Shown here: positions 28,736 through 40,300 of the stretch, piece by piece
Position numbering within the stretch: position 1 is the first letter of the stretch
Layout: each line of letters starts with the position of its first letter
NCBI GenBank assembly: GCA_013398615.1
Contig: VZSR01001685.1
Coordinates: 30,157,556 to 30,221,555, forward strand
DNA length: 64,000 bases
Direction: 5' to 3'
Origin: Brachypodius melanocephalos
Lineage: Eukaryota > Chordata > Aves > Passeriformes > Pycnonotidae
The notes under the pieces: generated by a model
What the model was told of the DNA's origin: nothing
Databases searched by the model: none
The model's input: the letters and a program-made list of their open reading frames with translations, nothing else
Made by a program: the position numbers and the translations under genes

Positions 28736-31700
28736 AATGACTTCATTTCTACTCTGATGGATGATGCTTGCTGATCTGTTTCTTGAGTCAAGGGTAGAAA
28801 AGCTATCTGACTACCTTAATGAATATTCAGCTTAATTAGATGTCAGTAGTTCTTATACCAGCTTTAAAAAGATAAATCCCTGATCTATGGACATATAGCT
28901 TCCATTATTGCAGTAAAAATGTTTGAATTGACAATGATTCATCCCGAAGATTTTACATATTTTAAAAATATTCATCTAACATAATTTGTTTCTTTGCATC
29001 TTCATAAAAGAAGAGCTCTTAAAATAAAGTGTATCTCTACCACTTAACCACTGAGATTGATGAGGATAGTTCATACAATGTGATTCCTGCAGATCAGGCA
29101 GATCAAGGGATCCTGATCCCCTTCATTGGCTGATTCAGGGTGCTACAAGCACAGGAGACGCTGAAAACCTTCAGAGATGAAACAGGAACAAGCAGATCTC
29201 AAAGTTTTAAGTATTAGAATATTTCTCCATCAACACTTTACCAAGAGTTTATATTGCATTTAATAAGGTCCATGAATTCATGATTTAAAAAGAACTGTTT
29301 CCTTTCAGAACTGAAGAAAAGAGAGACTGATATATCATGTTTATTTCCAGTAATCAGACATCACAATTGTTTTTGTCTTACAGTATAAAATTTATTTTCT
29401 GTCTTTATGGCTTTTATTCTAACTCACAATGCAGTAAAGAAATGACTAGAAAAGCATTTCTAGCATAAATTCAAGTGTGAATGAAAACAATCTTAGTTCT
29501 GGTTTATATTAATGAAAAACAACTGCTCTAAATATTGATATGAAGAAATAAAATTTTACAGAAAATAGAGCAAAGTGTATGATTGAAAATAATTACATTT
29601 AGGTTTGTGATACACATTTCATATGCAATGAAAAATGTTTTAAAATTATAAAACTCTTCATGTCATATTAGGGAAAAATACTATTGTACTACTTCACAAT
29701 ACAACACAATGTATTGTATTGACCAGGACAGGTAAGTATTTTCCAAGAAAAATAATCACAATATAGGCCATGTGCCTGTTTGCATTGAATAGCATTTCAC
29801 TGCTAGGACCACAACTCATTGTAAATAATGCATTAATTCTTACTGTTTGAATTTTTTCTCCTCCTTTCTTGGTTTCTTTTCCCACACTAATTTCCAAAGT
29901 TTTAAGAAACCCTGTCCTTAAACTTGCTCTTCAGAAAAAGATTGCACCTGGAATGGAAATTCACGGGACTGAAAAGGATACCAAATTCTGGGAGAAATGA
30001 AAACTCAGATAAAGACGCTCGTCCAAGTCCAACTCCGGCTGCTGACATAGTAAGAGAGACCATGGGAGAAGAAGAGACTCATTCCCCCTTCCTAGTTGGA
30101 CTGTTTGGTGCATTTTATCACAGACTCTCAGTTCGTCCTGAGACTCCTATGCTGTTGCACAGTCACCTTGTTTTGGGAACACATGCAGGATGCTTGAAAA
30201 CTCCCTGAATTATTTATGAATTATTTATCCAGAAGAACAGAATACTGCTGCTACTAATAGCATGAGATGTGCAAGGAAAGTGGCAGAGCACTAAATACTG
30301 CAGTAGTTGCTCAGGGTTTTCAGTGCACAAAGAAAGAGACTGGAAAGAAAAGATGTTACATGCAAGTACAGTAGGAGGAAAAAAGTTGAAAAGTCTCAAA
30401 AAATACATTAAGGAAAATTTTCAAGGGATCCATTTTGGTGTTAAGACTAGAGCAAGAGATTAATTTTAAACAATGTCATTTGGATCAATATAGTGTAAAG
30501 GGACAGGTGCTTCTTTTTAACATGCAAAAATGTTCTAAGCGATGCATTTTAATAAATTTAATAAGAATGTTTGGGAAACTTAAGAAAAACACCCTCAAAG
30601 GATCTTCAACGAGTTAAAATGTAGGCAGAACATTCTTAAATGCATTAACGTTCATTTCTGTGTGAAATGAAAATTTAAACAAGACCCTTCAATCTTATAT
30701 ATTATTCAATCCAACAGAGAAATAAAACCCTGCTATGTTAATGGGAGCCGTTGGTTTCACTGGGATTGCAGCAAGCCTCTTTATAGTCCTACTTTAATTT
30801 AGAGTTGGATTTGCAAACTCAAACTAGTACGTTTTATTTGAGGAAGATTTCTTAAGCCGTATTGAAATTCAGCAAACCAAGATGAATGCTGCTTTCCTGC
30901 CCATCTCCCAGTTTCTCAATTTTCATGTGCTTCAGATCATCTCACACACAGCTTATTCACTGATCAGCAGCACTCTGCAGCTACCTGCAGGTTTATTTCT
31001 GCCTGTTCCTCTGCCAGATCCCTGATCTCTGTTTTGAACTGCTAATATACAGTTCATAATACAGTATATAATTCACCTTACTCCAGCTTGGGTCTGGAGC
31101 ATAAAAGCCTTCTGGCTCTGAAGGAATTAACCTTTCATTTGTCAGCCTGTTAGAGCACCTCAGCTGATGCTATAGCACAAATAGGAAAATTACATTTCTT
31201 ATACTAAATGCACAGGGGATGGAATCAGCCACGCTGATGGTAGTGATTTACCATCACTGCTGGTTCCTGACCCTTTCACTGGTGCCAGGAAAACTCCTCT
31301 CAGAGGGCTGCACTACCATCTTGGTGCAGATGAATGCTGCCTGGCCCTTAAAGTCACTGATACGGAAAATGCAAGCACCAGTACCCACCCAGAGTTTGGC
31401 TGAGGCGGCTGAAAGGTATGGGAAGGTTGGAGAAGTAGGAACACTGCCTTTTACCTGTGTATTAAGTAAATTCATTAGCTTTAAGGATACATACACACAT
31501 ATATATATATATATATATATGTTTTTGTCAATTACTGTCTAGAGCACTTAGATGAAAGCACAGCCAAATGCTGCAAGACTAATACATAAATCAGTGGTCT
31601 TTCCTACCAGTGAAGCAACAGGAAGGAAGGCTTCTCTGCTCCCAGTACAGCTTAAAACTTTCTTAAAGCTTAAGACTTTCTTTCCTACCCTCTCCTAGTT

Positions 31701-34639
31701 GTTAGAGAACTTTTCTGATGACAGACTTTCAGCATTTAATCAAAGACTGTTTTGTTAACCATGGGTGAAGAAAGATGCTTCCACTAGACCAGACACAAAA
31801 GGAACTGTGATCTGAGACATACCCTTCCCTTCGAGGACTGCTGCTGACACCCCCTACCTGAAGTGCTGGTTTGTGGGGCTTTCAGTGGGAAATGGCTAAA
31901 TGGCACCATTGACCATACAGAAATCATGGTGAGAGGTAATTTAAATTTTTTCAGGCATCTCCACATGATGCTGAAATACCTTTCCAAAAACTCACTCTCG
32001 TGTCTGCACTACATGATTAATATTTTAGAAAAAATACTGTGACATGATCAATGGCTGGATGCACTTCAGTGAGGTCCCAGTTAAGGTTATGAACCCAATA
32101 CCAGCTGCTATGAGGCACATTGAATAATCTGGATTCAAACAAGGAAATATGAATTTTTGTATCACCCATCCAAAACAAGAAATTCAAGTCATTCCTCTAG
32201 GACTTAGAAATCTCCTGGGAATCACTGCTTTGGAACAGGTGCTAGAAGCCTTGGCAAACAAGTGGCTGAGAATAACTCCTTAGAGTGACACTGTGGCCTA
32301 ACCTGGAATATAATTTATGCAGCCTGAATAAAAATTTCCCATTTCACTACACAAGAAATCTGCATTACTTCTTTTGTGTGATTGGATTTCAGACATTAAG
32401 TCCAGTCATAGTGTCCTCAGAGAATGCTGACAGAGGTCACTTAAGAGAAAATTAAGAAAGAATCACATTAAATACACTTTAAAATCCCTTAATTTTAGTG
32501 AAGATTTCCCCCTGTGACCAGGGCAGGTTTCGAAATGTCTTGGTCAGTCTAATAAAATATGTATGGTGAACAGAAATTCAATAACAGAAAATAAAGAAAA
32601 AGGCAGAATCAATCCAGAAAGGGAAGGGAGACAAATTCAGAGAGGAAATACTTTTAGAAATGCATTTTTAGACATCAGAACACATACCAAGGCTTGTCTA
32701 TTAGTGGAAAAACAAACTTCATAAAGCAGCAAGTGTAAGACAGCAGGCATGGCAAGGAACGCACAGAGGAAATGCCATTTCTGACAGCAAATTTGAAAAC
32801 TCATACTGAAGACAAAGCTGAAGACCATAATTTAATGTCCTGAATGCTTTCACATTTGGATGACTTTTTGGTATTTTGCAGGTACTTGCTGCAGCAATTC
32901 TGCTGAACTAGTCCAACCTCAGACTGCAACAAGGAAAAACTGCAGATGAGGAAAGACTGAAATGATAAAACTCACATTTTGGCAGAATTGTGTTTTTCCC
33001 TCAGCAGCTTCTGAAAGTCAATTCAAAACAATGCAATTTTTTTTTCCTTAGGATGAGCTCAAGACCACAAATTAAAATTATTAGACAATTCAGGGAAAAG
33101 AATTGGAGCTGTCAAAGTGTGCTGCATAACAGAAAGGTCTAAACATCAAAAGAAATGTCTTCAACAGAAATTTCTGTTGGAAAGTATGTCAAAGTCTACA
33201 ACTTGTTGCAAAAAGGGACCAAAGAGAAATGGGAGAAATAAGCTATTTTCCTGTTTTCTGAATATATTTTCTCCTGTAGCTTTTGTGATAGCTCTGGTCT
33301 TCAGTGTTTTGGTGACTAAAGTATAAAATGCTGTATAAAATCTTTGAGACAGAAAGTGTGTTATTCCCTTTAGTTGACTATTGCTCTAGCAAAATGTAAA
33401 AATATCTACAGTGGATGGAGTTTTTTCTTTTAATACTGAATTGAAAGTCATTGTCATGACCACGGCATTCAACTTTAAGTACTTAAGCTTAAACTACCTA
33501 TTTAAAAGCCTGACTTGTCTAGCAACTTTTTAATAGACTAGAAAGCAAATCTGATGACAACAAACACCCAGCTCCCACGTGGGATCCAATTTATTCCAGT
33601 TCCCTCTCTCTGGAAAAGTGGAAACAACAAATAGATACATCACTGTGTTAGTTTAAGTACAGGTAGAACTTGAGTTACTACACACAAAGGACATTTCAAG
33701 CCTCTTTCCACATTCAGCCCATGACTGGCAGGATACTGCCAAGAGCTACTGGATTTTCCCAGCTTCCAGCAGGGAGCCTCATGGCACCAAGCCTGCTTGT
33801 GTACTCAGCTCAGCAATTTGGTTTCAGGGCAATATGTTCAACTTCCCCACATCAGTGGGTTTGTGCATCTCATGACCAAATTAATTTTTACATGTGTTAC
33901 AATACTGCCGTATTTCCTCCTTCTTCAAGAATGATTTTTCACTGCATAAATTGAACAGAAATTGAACGTCTAGAAATACAATACTTTATAAAACATCAAC
34001 TGACATTTTCCCTTAGTATTTCCATGCTTTTGTTAAAGCTAGAGTCTTAAATGAATGCCATGCTTTTCTCCTTGATCTTAGACAGTGTTCACTGAAACAT
34101 TCAATGTCAGAGAAAATTTCCTAGGAAAATGAGCAAGATATAACAAAAATATTTATGTGAACAATGCATATTGACTCTAAGCGGAATTTAAGTCCAGCCG
34201 TACCCAGCCCCTCTGAGGACCAGCTGGGACACAAAGGTGTTTGGGCTCTGCCAAACATCTATACCCTTAATGAAGCAGAAAAACACCTTATCCTGGGAGT
34301 AAAGTCCAATTAGGAGTGGTTTTCTCCTGTCTCTCTGCCATTCATTGCAGCATTGAGAGGGACATTAAAAGATTTCTTTCAGAAGGATGGCATTTACCCA
34401 GAGAAACCCAAAGAGAACTGAAGATAGACTTTTTCATGGCTGTTGATCTTGTCCATACCAGTGCTCCTGCAAGGAGGATGATACTATTCACATTTACTAC
34501 ATCAGGAAAGCTCTGATGGCCATGGGAGGGGGCTTATTCTGTTTAGAATCCAGAGTTTCATAGCAAGTGCACCAAACTAAATCTCATACTGAAAGTGGCA
34601 GAAATCAGACTAGATTCTTCTACTTCTCCATTCTAATGC
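28736..34639. other. Intergenic AT-rich DNA, no supported gene
   Basis: Apart from the (AT)11 repeat I see nothing recognisable. Short frames around 29,924 and 31,219 lack family similarity. Confidence 0.65.
31499..31520. repeat. (AT)11 microsatellite
   Basis: An uninterrupted AT dinucleotide repeat preceded by a short ACAC stretch. Confidence 0.95.
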
Positions 34640-35110
34640 TACCAAGACATAAGTCAATGATGGAGAAGATGAAAGAAACGTGAGGAAGCACATGAGGACT
34701 ACAAAGATGTGAGGAGGTTATACAGGGAGAAAATTAAAAGGCCAGAGTTCAAGTACAAGGTATTCTCACTAGGGCTATAAAAGGCAAGATAAAACCTTTT
34801 TACAAATGTATCAGCAACAAAAGGAGAGCTATGGAGAATCTCCACCCTTTACTTGACCTTGGTGCTAGGGAGGGTCATGGTCCAGATCATCTTGAGTGTC
34901 ATCACACGGAACACACGTGACAGGCATGGTCTCAGGCTCAGCCAGCATGGGTTTATGAGAGGTAGGTGCTGCTTGATCAACTTATCTTCCTTTACAACAC
35001 AGTGCTTCTGCTTGGTGGATGAGGGGGAGACTGTGGATGTTTTCCACTTGGACATTAGCAAAATTTTTGATACTGTCTCCCATGGCATTCTCCAAAAGAA
35101 ACTGTAACTG
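34640..35110 (+). mobile_element. Internal CR1-type LINE fragment (reverse transcriptase)
   Basis: The first part encodes a degraded ORF2 segment with YKDVRRLYREKIKRPEF; after a deletion, the second encodes SQHGFMRGRCCLINLSSF and VDVFHLDISKIFDTVSHGIL, the finger and palm of a LINE reverse transcriptase. The catalytic YADD region and the 3' end are missing. Confidence 0.78.
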
Positions 35111-35999
35111 CCTGCTCATGTCTTAGACTGCAAAAGCAAAGCAGAAATTTTAAATTGAGAAAATTTAAATTAAAAAGATTCTATAATCCTTTGCAAGGAA
35201 AAAAAAACCAAAAAACACCAATCCACCACCCCAAGGATTTCTTCTTTCGTAGTTCAGTAGTTTTGAAACTGATGGATTAAAAAAAAAAATAAAAACCAAA
35301 CCCTAATCCATGCAACTGAAACTCCTGAAAGTGTTCTGTGGGAAGGAAACAGAGTCCAGGACAAGCCTCACTCCAAGGCAGAGCAGACCATGTCTGAGTT
35401 GGAACTGGTCAGTATTTCCCACAGAAATGCAAGACAGTCTGGAAAGAAGAGCCTGACTTGGAAAGATAAGAGAAGAATTTTAGCTTTTGAAAGCTATGTT
35501 AAAAACACTGAATTCCTGCAGGTTGAATGATGTAGTCATTGAATTAGCGACACGGAGTTGCAGAAAGCATGTGCTACCTGACATCCTTTACAGTCATGTA
35601 AGTTGTCTCTTTTTTACTAAGGTAGACCAAGATTATAGAAAGTTTAAGTAACATGTTCACCAGTTTAGATTATGACTTTAATTAAGCACAAATGAGTCCC
35701 GATTTCTAAACAGAGTTTTGTTTTTAAAGCATCTAAAGTAGAACATATAAACACTTGACTAAAGAGTATTTCACAGGTACTTCAGGTCAGCTAAAAAACA
35801 CTCTGAGGTTATGTATATTTTATGTCATGTGCGGGTCCTGATGCCTATTTGTCATCAAACTATGGGCACCCTCTGCGTGACCATTATTAAAACAAAACCA
35901 AAGCAGTGTCTAAGTTAATCTTGTAAGATAACTTTCCAGGTAAGAAACAAACAGGAAAGGGGAAAAACAAATAAACCAGCAAAACATGAGGTGATGCAG

Positions 36000-36353
36000 A
36001 AGGGTTACATTCCCAGGGGTGCAAGCACCCCAGGGACTGGCTCTCAGCACGCAGCCACAGCCCCCTGGAGCAGGGTTTGTACCGAGCCACCTTCCTTGGC
36101 AAGCCTGCCAGAAAAGGGGTATGGTACTGGAGGGGACCCGGCCCGCCACTCTGGGCGACCCCCGACTACACCCGCGGCTGCTTCTTCACACGCGCAACTC
36201 ACCCGACCACTTTACCCTAAACCTCGTTTATCCTCTCCTTTTCCCCTCCACGGGTCTCCGGTGCATTCCCGGGGGGACTCATGTTTCCCAGCTCCCCCAG
36301 CTGTCCCAAGGCTCCCACCGCCATCTCCGCGGGCTCCCGGCCAGCGCCTCCCG
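36000..36353. promoter_or_regulatory. CpG-rich block, probable CpG island, cut by an assembly gap
   Basis: GC and CpG content rise sharply against the AT-rich surroundings (for example ACCCGGCCCGCC, CACACGCGCAAC and CCGCGGGCTCCCGG) and remain high up to the run of N. In birds such blocks usually mark promoters. No named gene is seen to start here in either direction, and the ATAD2-like gene ends 1 kb away, so the promoter assignment is an inference. A GC-rich repeat is the alternative. Confidence 0.5.
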
Positions 36354-36584
36354 NNNNNNNNNNNNNNNNNNNNNNNNNNNNNNNNNNNNNNNNNNNNNNN
36401 NNNNNNNNNNNNNNNNNNNNNNNNNNNNNNNNNNNNNNNNNNNNNNNNNNNNNNNNNNNNNNNNNNNNNNNNNNNNNNNNNNNNNNNNNNNNNNNNNNNN
36501 NNNNNNNNNNNNNNNNNNNNNNNNNNNNNNNNNNNNNNNNNNNNNNNNNNNNNNNNNNNNNNNNNNNNNNNNNNNNNNNNNNNN
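36354..36584. other. Assembly gap (231 N)
   Basis: A run of N bordered by CpG-rich sequence on the left and a 31-base A homopolymer on the right, a usual cause of assembly failure. Open frames drawn through it are artefacts. Confidence 1.

Positions 36585-36615
<31 letters not shown>
36585..36615 (+). repeat. A31 homopolymer after the gap
   Basis: Thirty-one consecutive A. It could be a simple repeat, or the tail of an inserted retrocopy whose body is hidden by the gap. Confidence 0.95.
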
Positions 36616-36619
<4 letters not shown>

Positions 36620-36699
36620 GTTCCAGTGTCTTCCGGAGATAAAAAATGTCAGGTTTGAGACAACAACAGCAGGAATCGGAATCAATATACTGTAGAAGA

Positions 36700-37080
36700 A
36701 TTCCATGCTGTCCTCTCAAAAAGAAAACACTGTTGTCCCGAAATGTGTTTTCTCACCCAGTGTGCAAAAGGCCACTCCACACAAAGTAGAGGTATTTGAT
36801 TTATTTGCAGTTCTGTGCAGAAAAGGGCGGTAGGTGGTAAATCCACAAAGCCAGCACACTGACTATCAAAACTTTGCAGACACTAATGTTGATTGGCTCC
36901 CCATAGTCTTCCTATTAATTAATATTCAATCTTCTATTGGTTGAATGATTCTCTCGCTTTATATGCTAAGTAGCCCACATGCTCAATCTTCTTTCAAGCA
37001 GGTGCCCACTTTTCTTCAGCTGATGCTTTCCCTTCTTCAGACAGATCCTTTCTTGATCCAGTGGGCATGATCTACTACTG
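36700..37080 (-). mobile_element. Probable second solo LTR, downstream of the ATAD2-like gene
   Basis: On the minus strand the order is two CCAAT boxes (ACCAATAGA and GCCAATCAA), a TATA-like CATATAAAG upstream of them, and then AATAAATCAAATACCTC, the layout of an LTR with promoter and polyadenylation signal. The phrases around the AATAAA resemble another passerine LTR type. Borders are approximate and no retroviral coding sequence is seen. Confidence 0.45.
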
Positions 37081-37131
37081 GAATTACCTAGTTTATAAAG
37101 TTTGCCTTGTTTGTTCCTCATAATCTGGCAT

Positions 37132-37137
37132 TTTATT
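37132..37137 (-). promoter_or_regulatory. Polyadenylation signal AATAAA of the ATAD2-like gene
   Basis: The minus strand reads CCAATAAAATG about 155 nt after the TGA stop. It is the first canonical AATAAA downstream of the last exon, implying a short 3' UTR. A second AATAAA lies about 335 nt further, inside the likely LTR. Confidence 0.55.
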
Positions 37138-37290
37138 GGTCATTTCACCAAGTGTCACTGGTTCAGCACTCCGTTTTTGATTATGTACTTAGCTTCTTTC
37201 TTCTATTCTTTTTTTCCATACCTGCTACAATTAGTTAAATATAACTTATCTATTTGGGAGCCATACACGAACATTAGAGTATGTCAAGTA

Positions 37291-37329
37291 TCACAGCCAA
37301 CTGAGGCCTCCAATTTCTTTCTTCATTTC
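37291..37329 (-). CDS. ATAD2-like: ATAD2-like last coding exon
   Basis: After a long pyrimidine tract and acceptor ccttcttattag, 12 codons EMKKEIGGLSWL and TGA. This matches the spacing of the ATAD2 terminus KMEQEVENFSCSR (Met, two charged residues, Glu, hydrophobic, and later Ser). Phase 0 agrees with the preceding donor, and the whole exon series is then divisible by three. It is too short for an ORF search and was found by splice signal and alignment. Confidence 0.78.
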   Translation of the reverse strand, partial: EMKKEIGGLSWL

Positions 37330-40300
37330 CTAATAAGAAGGAAAAAAAAAAAAAAGACAAATTAGGAGTCAGTGTGAATACAAACCTGAGAACCATGATA
37401 ACTTCGTCGTCAAAAGAATCAAGAATCTGTGTATCCATACCAGTGTTAATAATATTTAGCCAATATATGTGCTGCCACCATCACAATGTCTTTCTAGCCC
37501 CACTAACTTCAAACACATCCTTAGGCACCCAAAACAGAGAGTAGGCCAGAGAAACTGCAGAGATCTATCTCAGGGAACAATGGATCTCTATAAAGGTGCT
37601 TTCAACAATAAAAAAGAAGACAGTTCCTGAAGAGCCACTACTGAAAGCTGGAACTAAAGCTAAAAGCAGACATAAGAAAATGAAGTAAAAAAAGTCAAGT
37701 CCAGTTACAAGAGCCCACAAGCCCCGATATAACACAAACAAATCCCTCCTCATGCTAAAACAGATTATTTTGCTAGATGAGAGAAGGGTGCATTTTTCAG
37801 GAATGGCCTCCTCGGCTAAAGAGGCTTCCTCTTTTTTTAAGGCAGACTTAGAAGCATAAAGAATTTTATGTCATTTCATGCATAAACATCTGAAAAACAA
37901 ATGGATTCAAGGATCTTGAAGCTGAAGACTGAATATCCAACTCAACATTGAGTAAAATAAACATAAAGCAACTCAATATTGTGAATGCCTTCCCAGGACC
38001 ATGGGTGCCTGTGGATGATTTCTGCTGAGTTCTAACAACTCAGAAATCCTCTCTCAGAGGAAGAGGTTAGAAAGTTTGACTCATTAGCATCAAACCATTA
38101 GCACAGGCAGAAAGCTTCCCACATATCATATTAAAAATGCTTGTGCCATGCCAAGTTAAAAAAAGTCTAGTGAACTTACAGAAAAGCCTGAAATTCTTGT
38201 AATATTTCATATTTAATTTCTTTTCAAGAATGCAATGAGTGCTATCCAAGTGTTACCATGTGTGCCTGCCTTCAAATGGGGAAAGAGGAAGTGGCAGACT
38301 GAGAAAAGCGGTCTCCTTTCACAGCCCCCCACTCTGGAAAAGTTCTGGAAAAGAACCAGTGGCAGATAGATTAAGTGGTTTGAGAGGCCTGTGTAAGTGG
38401 ACTCATTGGCTTTTTCTGCTGAAATTGCCAACAATTATGCCAAATTCAACAATGGGTTTGCAATATGAGTAGATGTCTTCTAGCCTGAAATGGAAGTCTT
38501 GTAAACACAGGCAACTAAGCAGTAAAGAGTGATAAATAATTGTGAGCAAATACCTATGCATAGCATACACACAGACACATAATAGCATGTGACAGAAAGT
38601 GATATAAGACAAAAAAATTTACCTCCACTAATACGGTTTTGTCTGGATTTTCCCGCTGTTGGTAAATGCACATGCTAAGAACAGAATATAGTTTTGCCAT
38701 GCTTGATATACTGACATTCTCAGTGGCTGTAACAACAGCATCCAACACTTTCTGAAGGAAAAAAGTGGAAACTACAATTCAGAATAGGATAAGGTATGTC
38801 CTACTTTCAAATATTGTTAAATAAAAGTGGCACTTCGGAGAGCTGATTAAATATCTCACAAGATTTAACTGGAGAAAACAAGTTAATTTCTCACACTTCA
38901 GACAAAAGGAAGGTTTAAAGTTCAGACAATATTTTCTTATCAATCTATGACATCAGTGGTCATAACTGTCAGTCAACTCTCTCCAGAATAGTGAGGAATG
39001 ACACAATCCACTTCTTTATAGAGTAGCTGCCACTGAAAAGCCATGGTTGCATTTCATTAGAAATGAAATACAGGATCCTGGAAAATATGTCTTTGGAAGC
39101 CAGGCTACAGATCTTCCAGATACAGCTGTGCCAGTTAGCGCCTACCTTTCAACTCAGGAGTGGATGAGCTAGTAGAATGACCAGCTGTAGCAAATTACCA
39201 ATCTGTCACACAGTCCCTTCTGTTGTGGAGATGTGAATGTGATAATCTGTGGAAATGCAACACTAACAAGCCAGTGGCACCACTGCTGTTCAGTAACTCT
39301 TTGTTGTGTGAGGTCATGAAGGTATAGTTTACAAAAGCAGCTACACTGAATGAAAATATTACTGCTTCACAGCTGCTTTCTATTAACTGAGCCCTGCTCA
39401 GATCAGTTGGGACAAGGTGGGAGTATTCCCCTGAACTTCCTTGTATCCAACGTGCAGGTAAGAGGCACAAAACCCACACAGCATGCTTTCAGCTGCTGCT
39501 GAAACACAACACATAGGACATGACACACGTGCATGGCCAACATCCCCAGTGAAACTACTTCTAATTGCTGCCACATAGCTCTCTGCATTCTTTTCTATCT
39601 GTTTGTCAAGTTCTATACCTATTACTAAGCAAATAAACAAAGAGAAACTGCCACTAATCAAACCAACTTAAAAACCCAAACAAATAATTTAAATAACCTA
39701 TCCCATCCAAAACCAAGCAGATATATTATGGAGGTTTACCCAGCTTATTGACTTCAGGAAAGTTCCAAAGAGGTTCTCTGGTAGAAGCATCAATTTCCAG
39801 TGACACTCATGTTAAGGAAACAAGTTTTCTAAAAAGACGTGTTTCATGACTATAACTTTCTCCTCACAGATAGGAAACTATAGATAAACTGAAACATCTA
39901 TAAGGACTCTACCATACCATTTCTCCATCTGGAAATAGCTTTGGAGCACATGCTATTAGCACTCTGACTCTAGAAAAACCCATGTGGTTTCACTCCATAT
40001 GCAGGCAGATGTGAACAACAAAACCCCATAAAATCTGCTTCCTTAGGACACCAGCCTTAGAAAGCTAGTTTCCCATCTACGAATTGTCTCACAGCTTAAA
40101 AATGCGATAGAAATTGGGTGGACAAACCCCTTCATCAGAGGAGATTCCAGTCTGGTCATATTGTCCCCATGCAGAAGAAACATCCAAATAATATTTCCTT
40201 TCTCCCGCTGATAAACAGCCTCCTCTGCTTTGATGAAACTCCAGGACTTCAACTATCAATTTCCCAAATTTTTGTCCAAGCAGTATTCCCTGAAAGTCAG

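Noticed and set aside
35991..36719. Long open frames of up to 234 codons on both strands
   Set aside because: They run through the 231-N gap and the A31 tract; unknown bases hide the stops.
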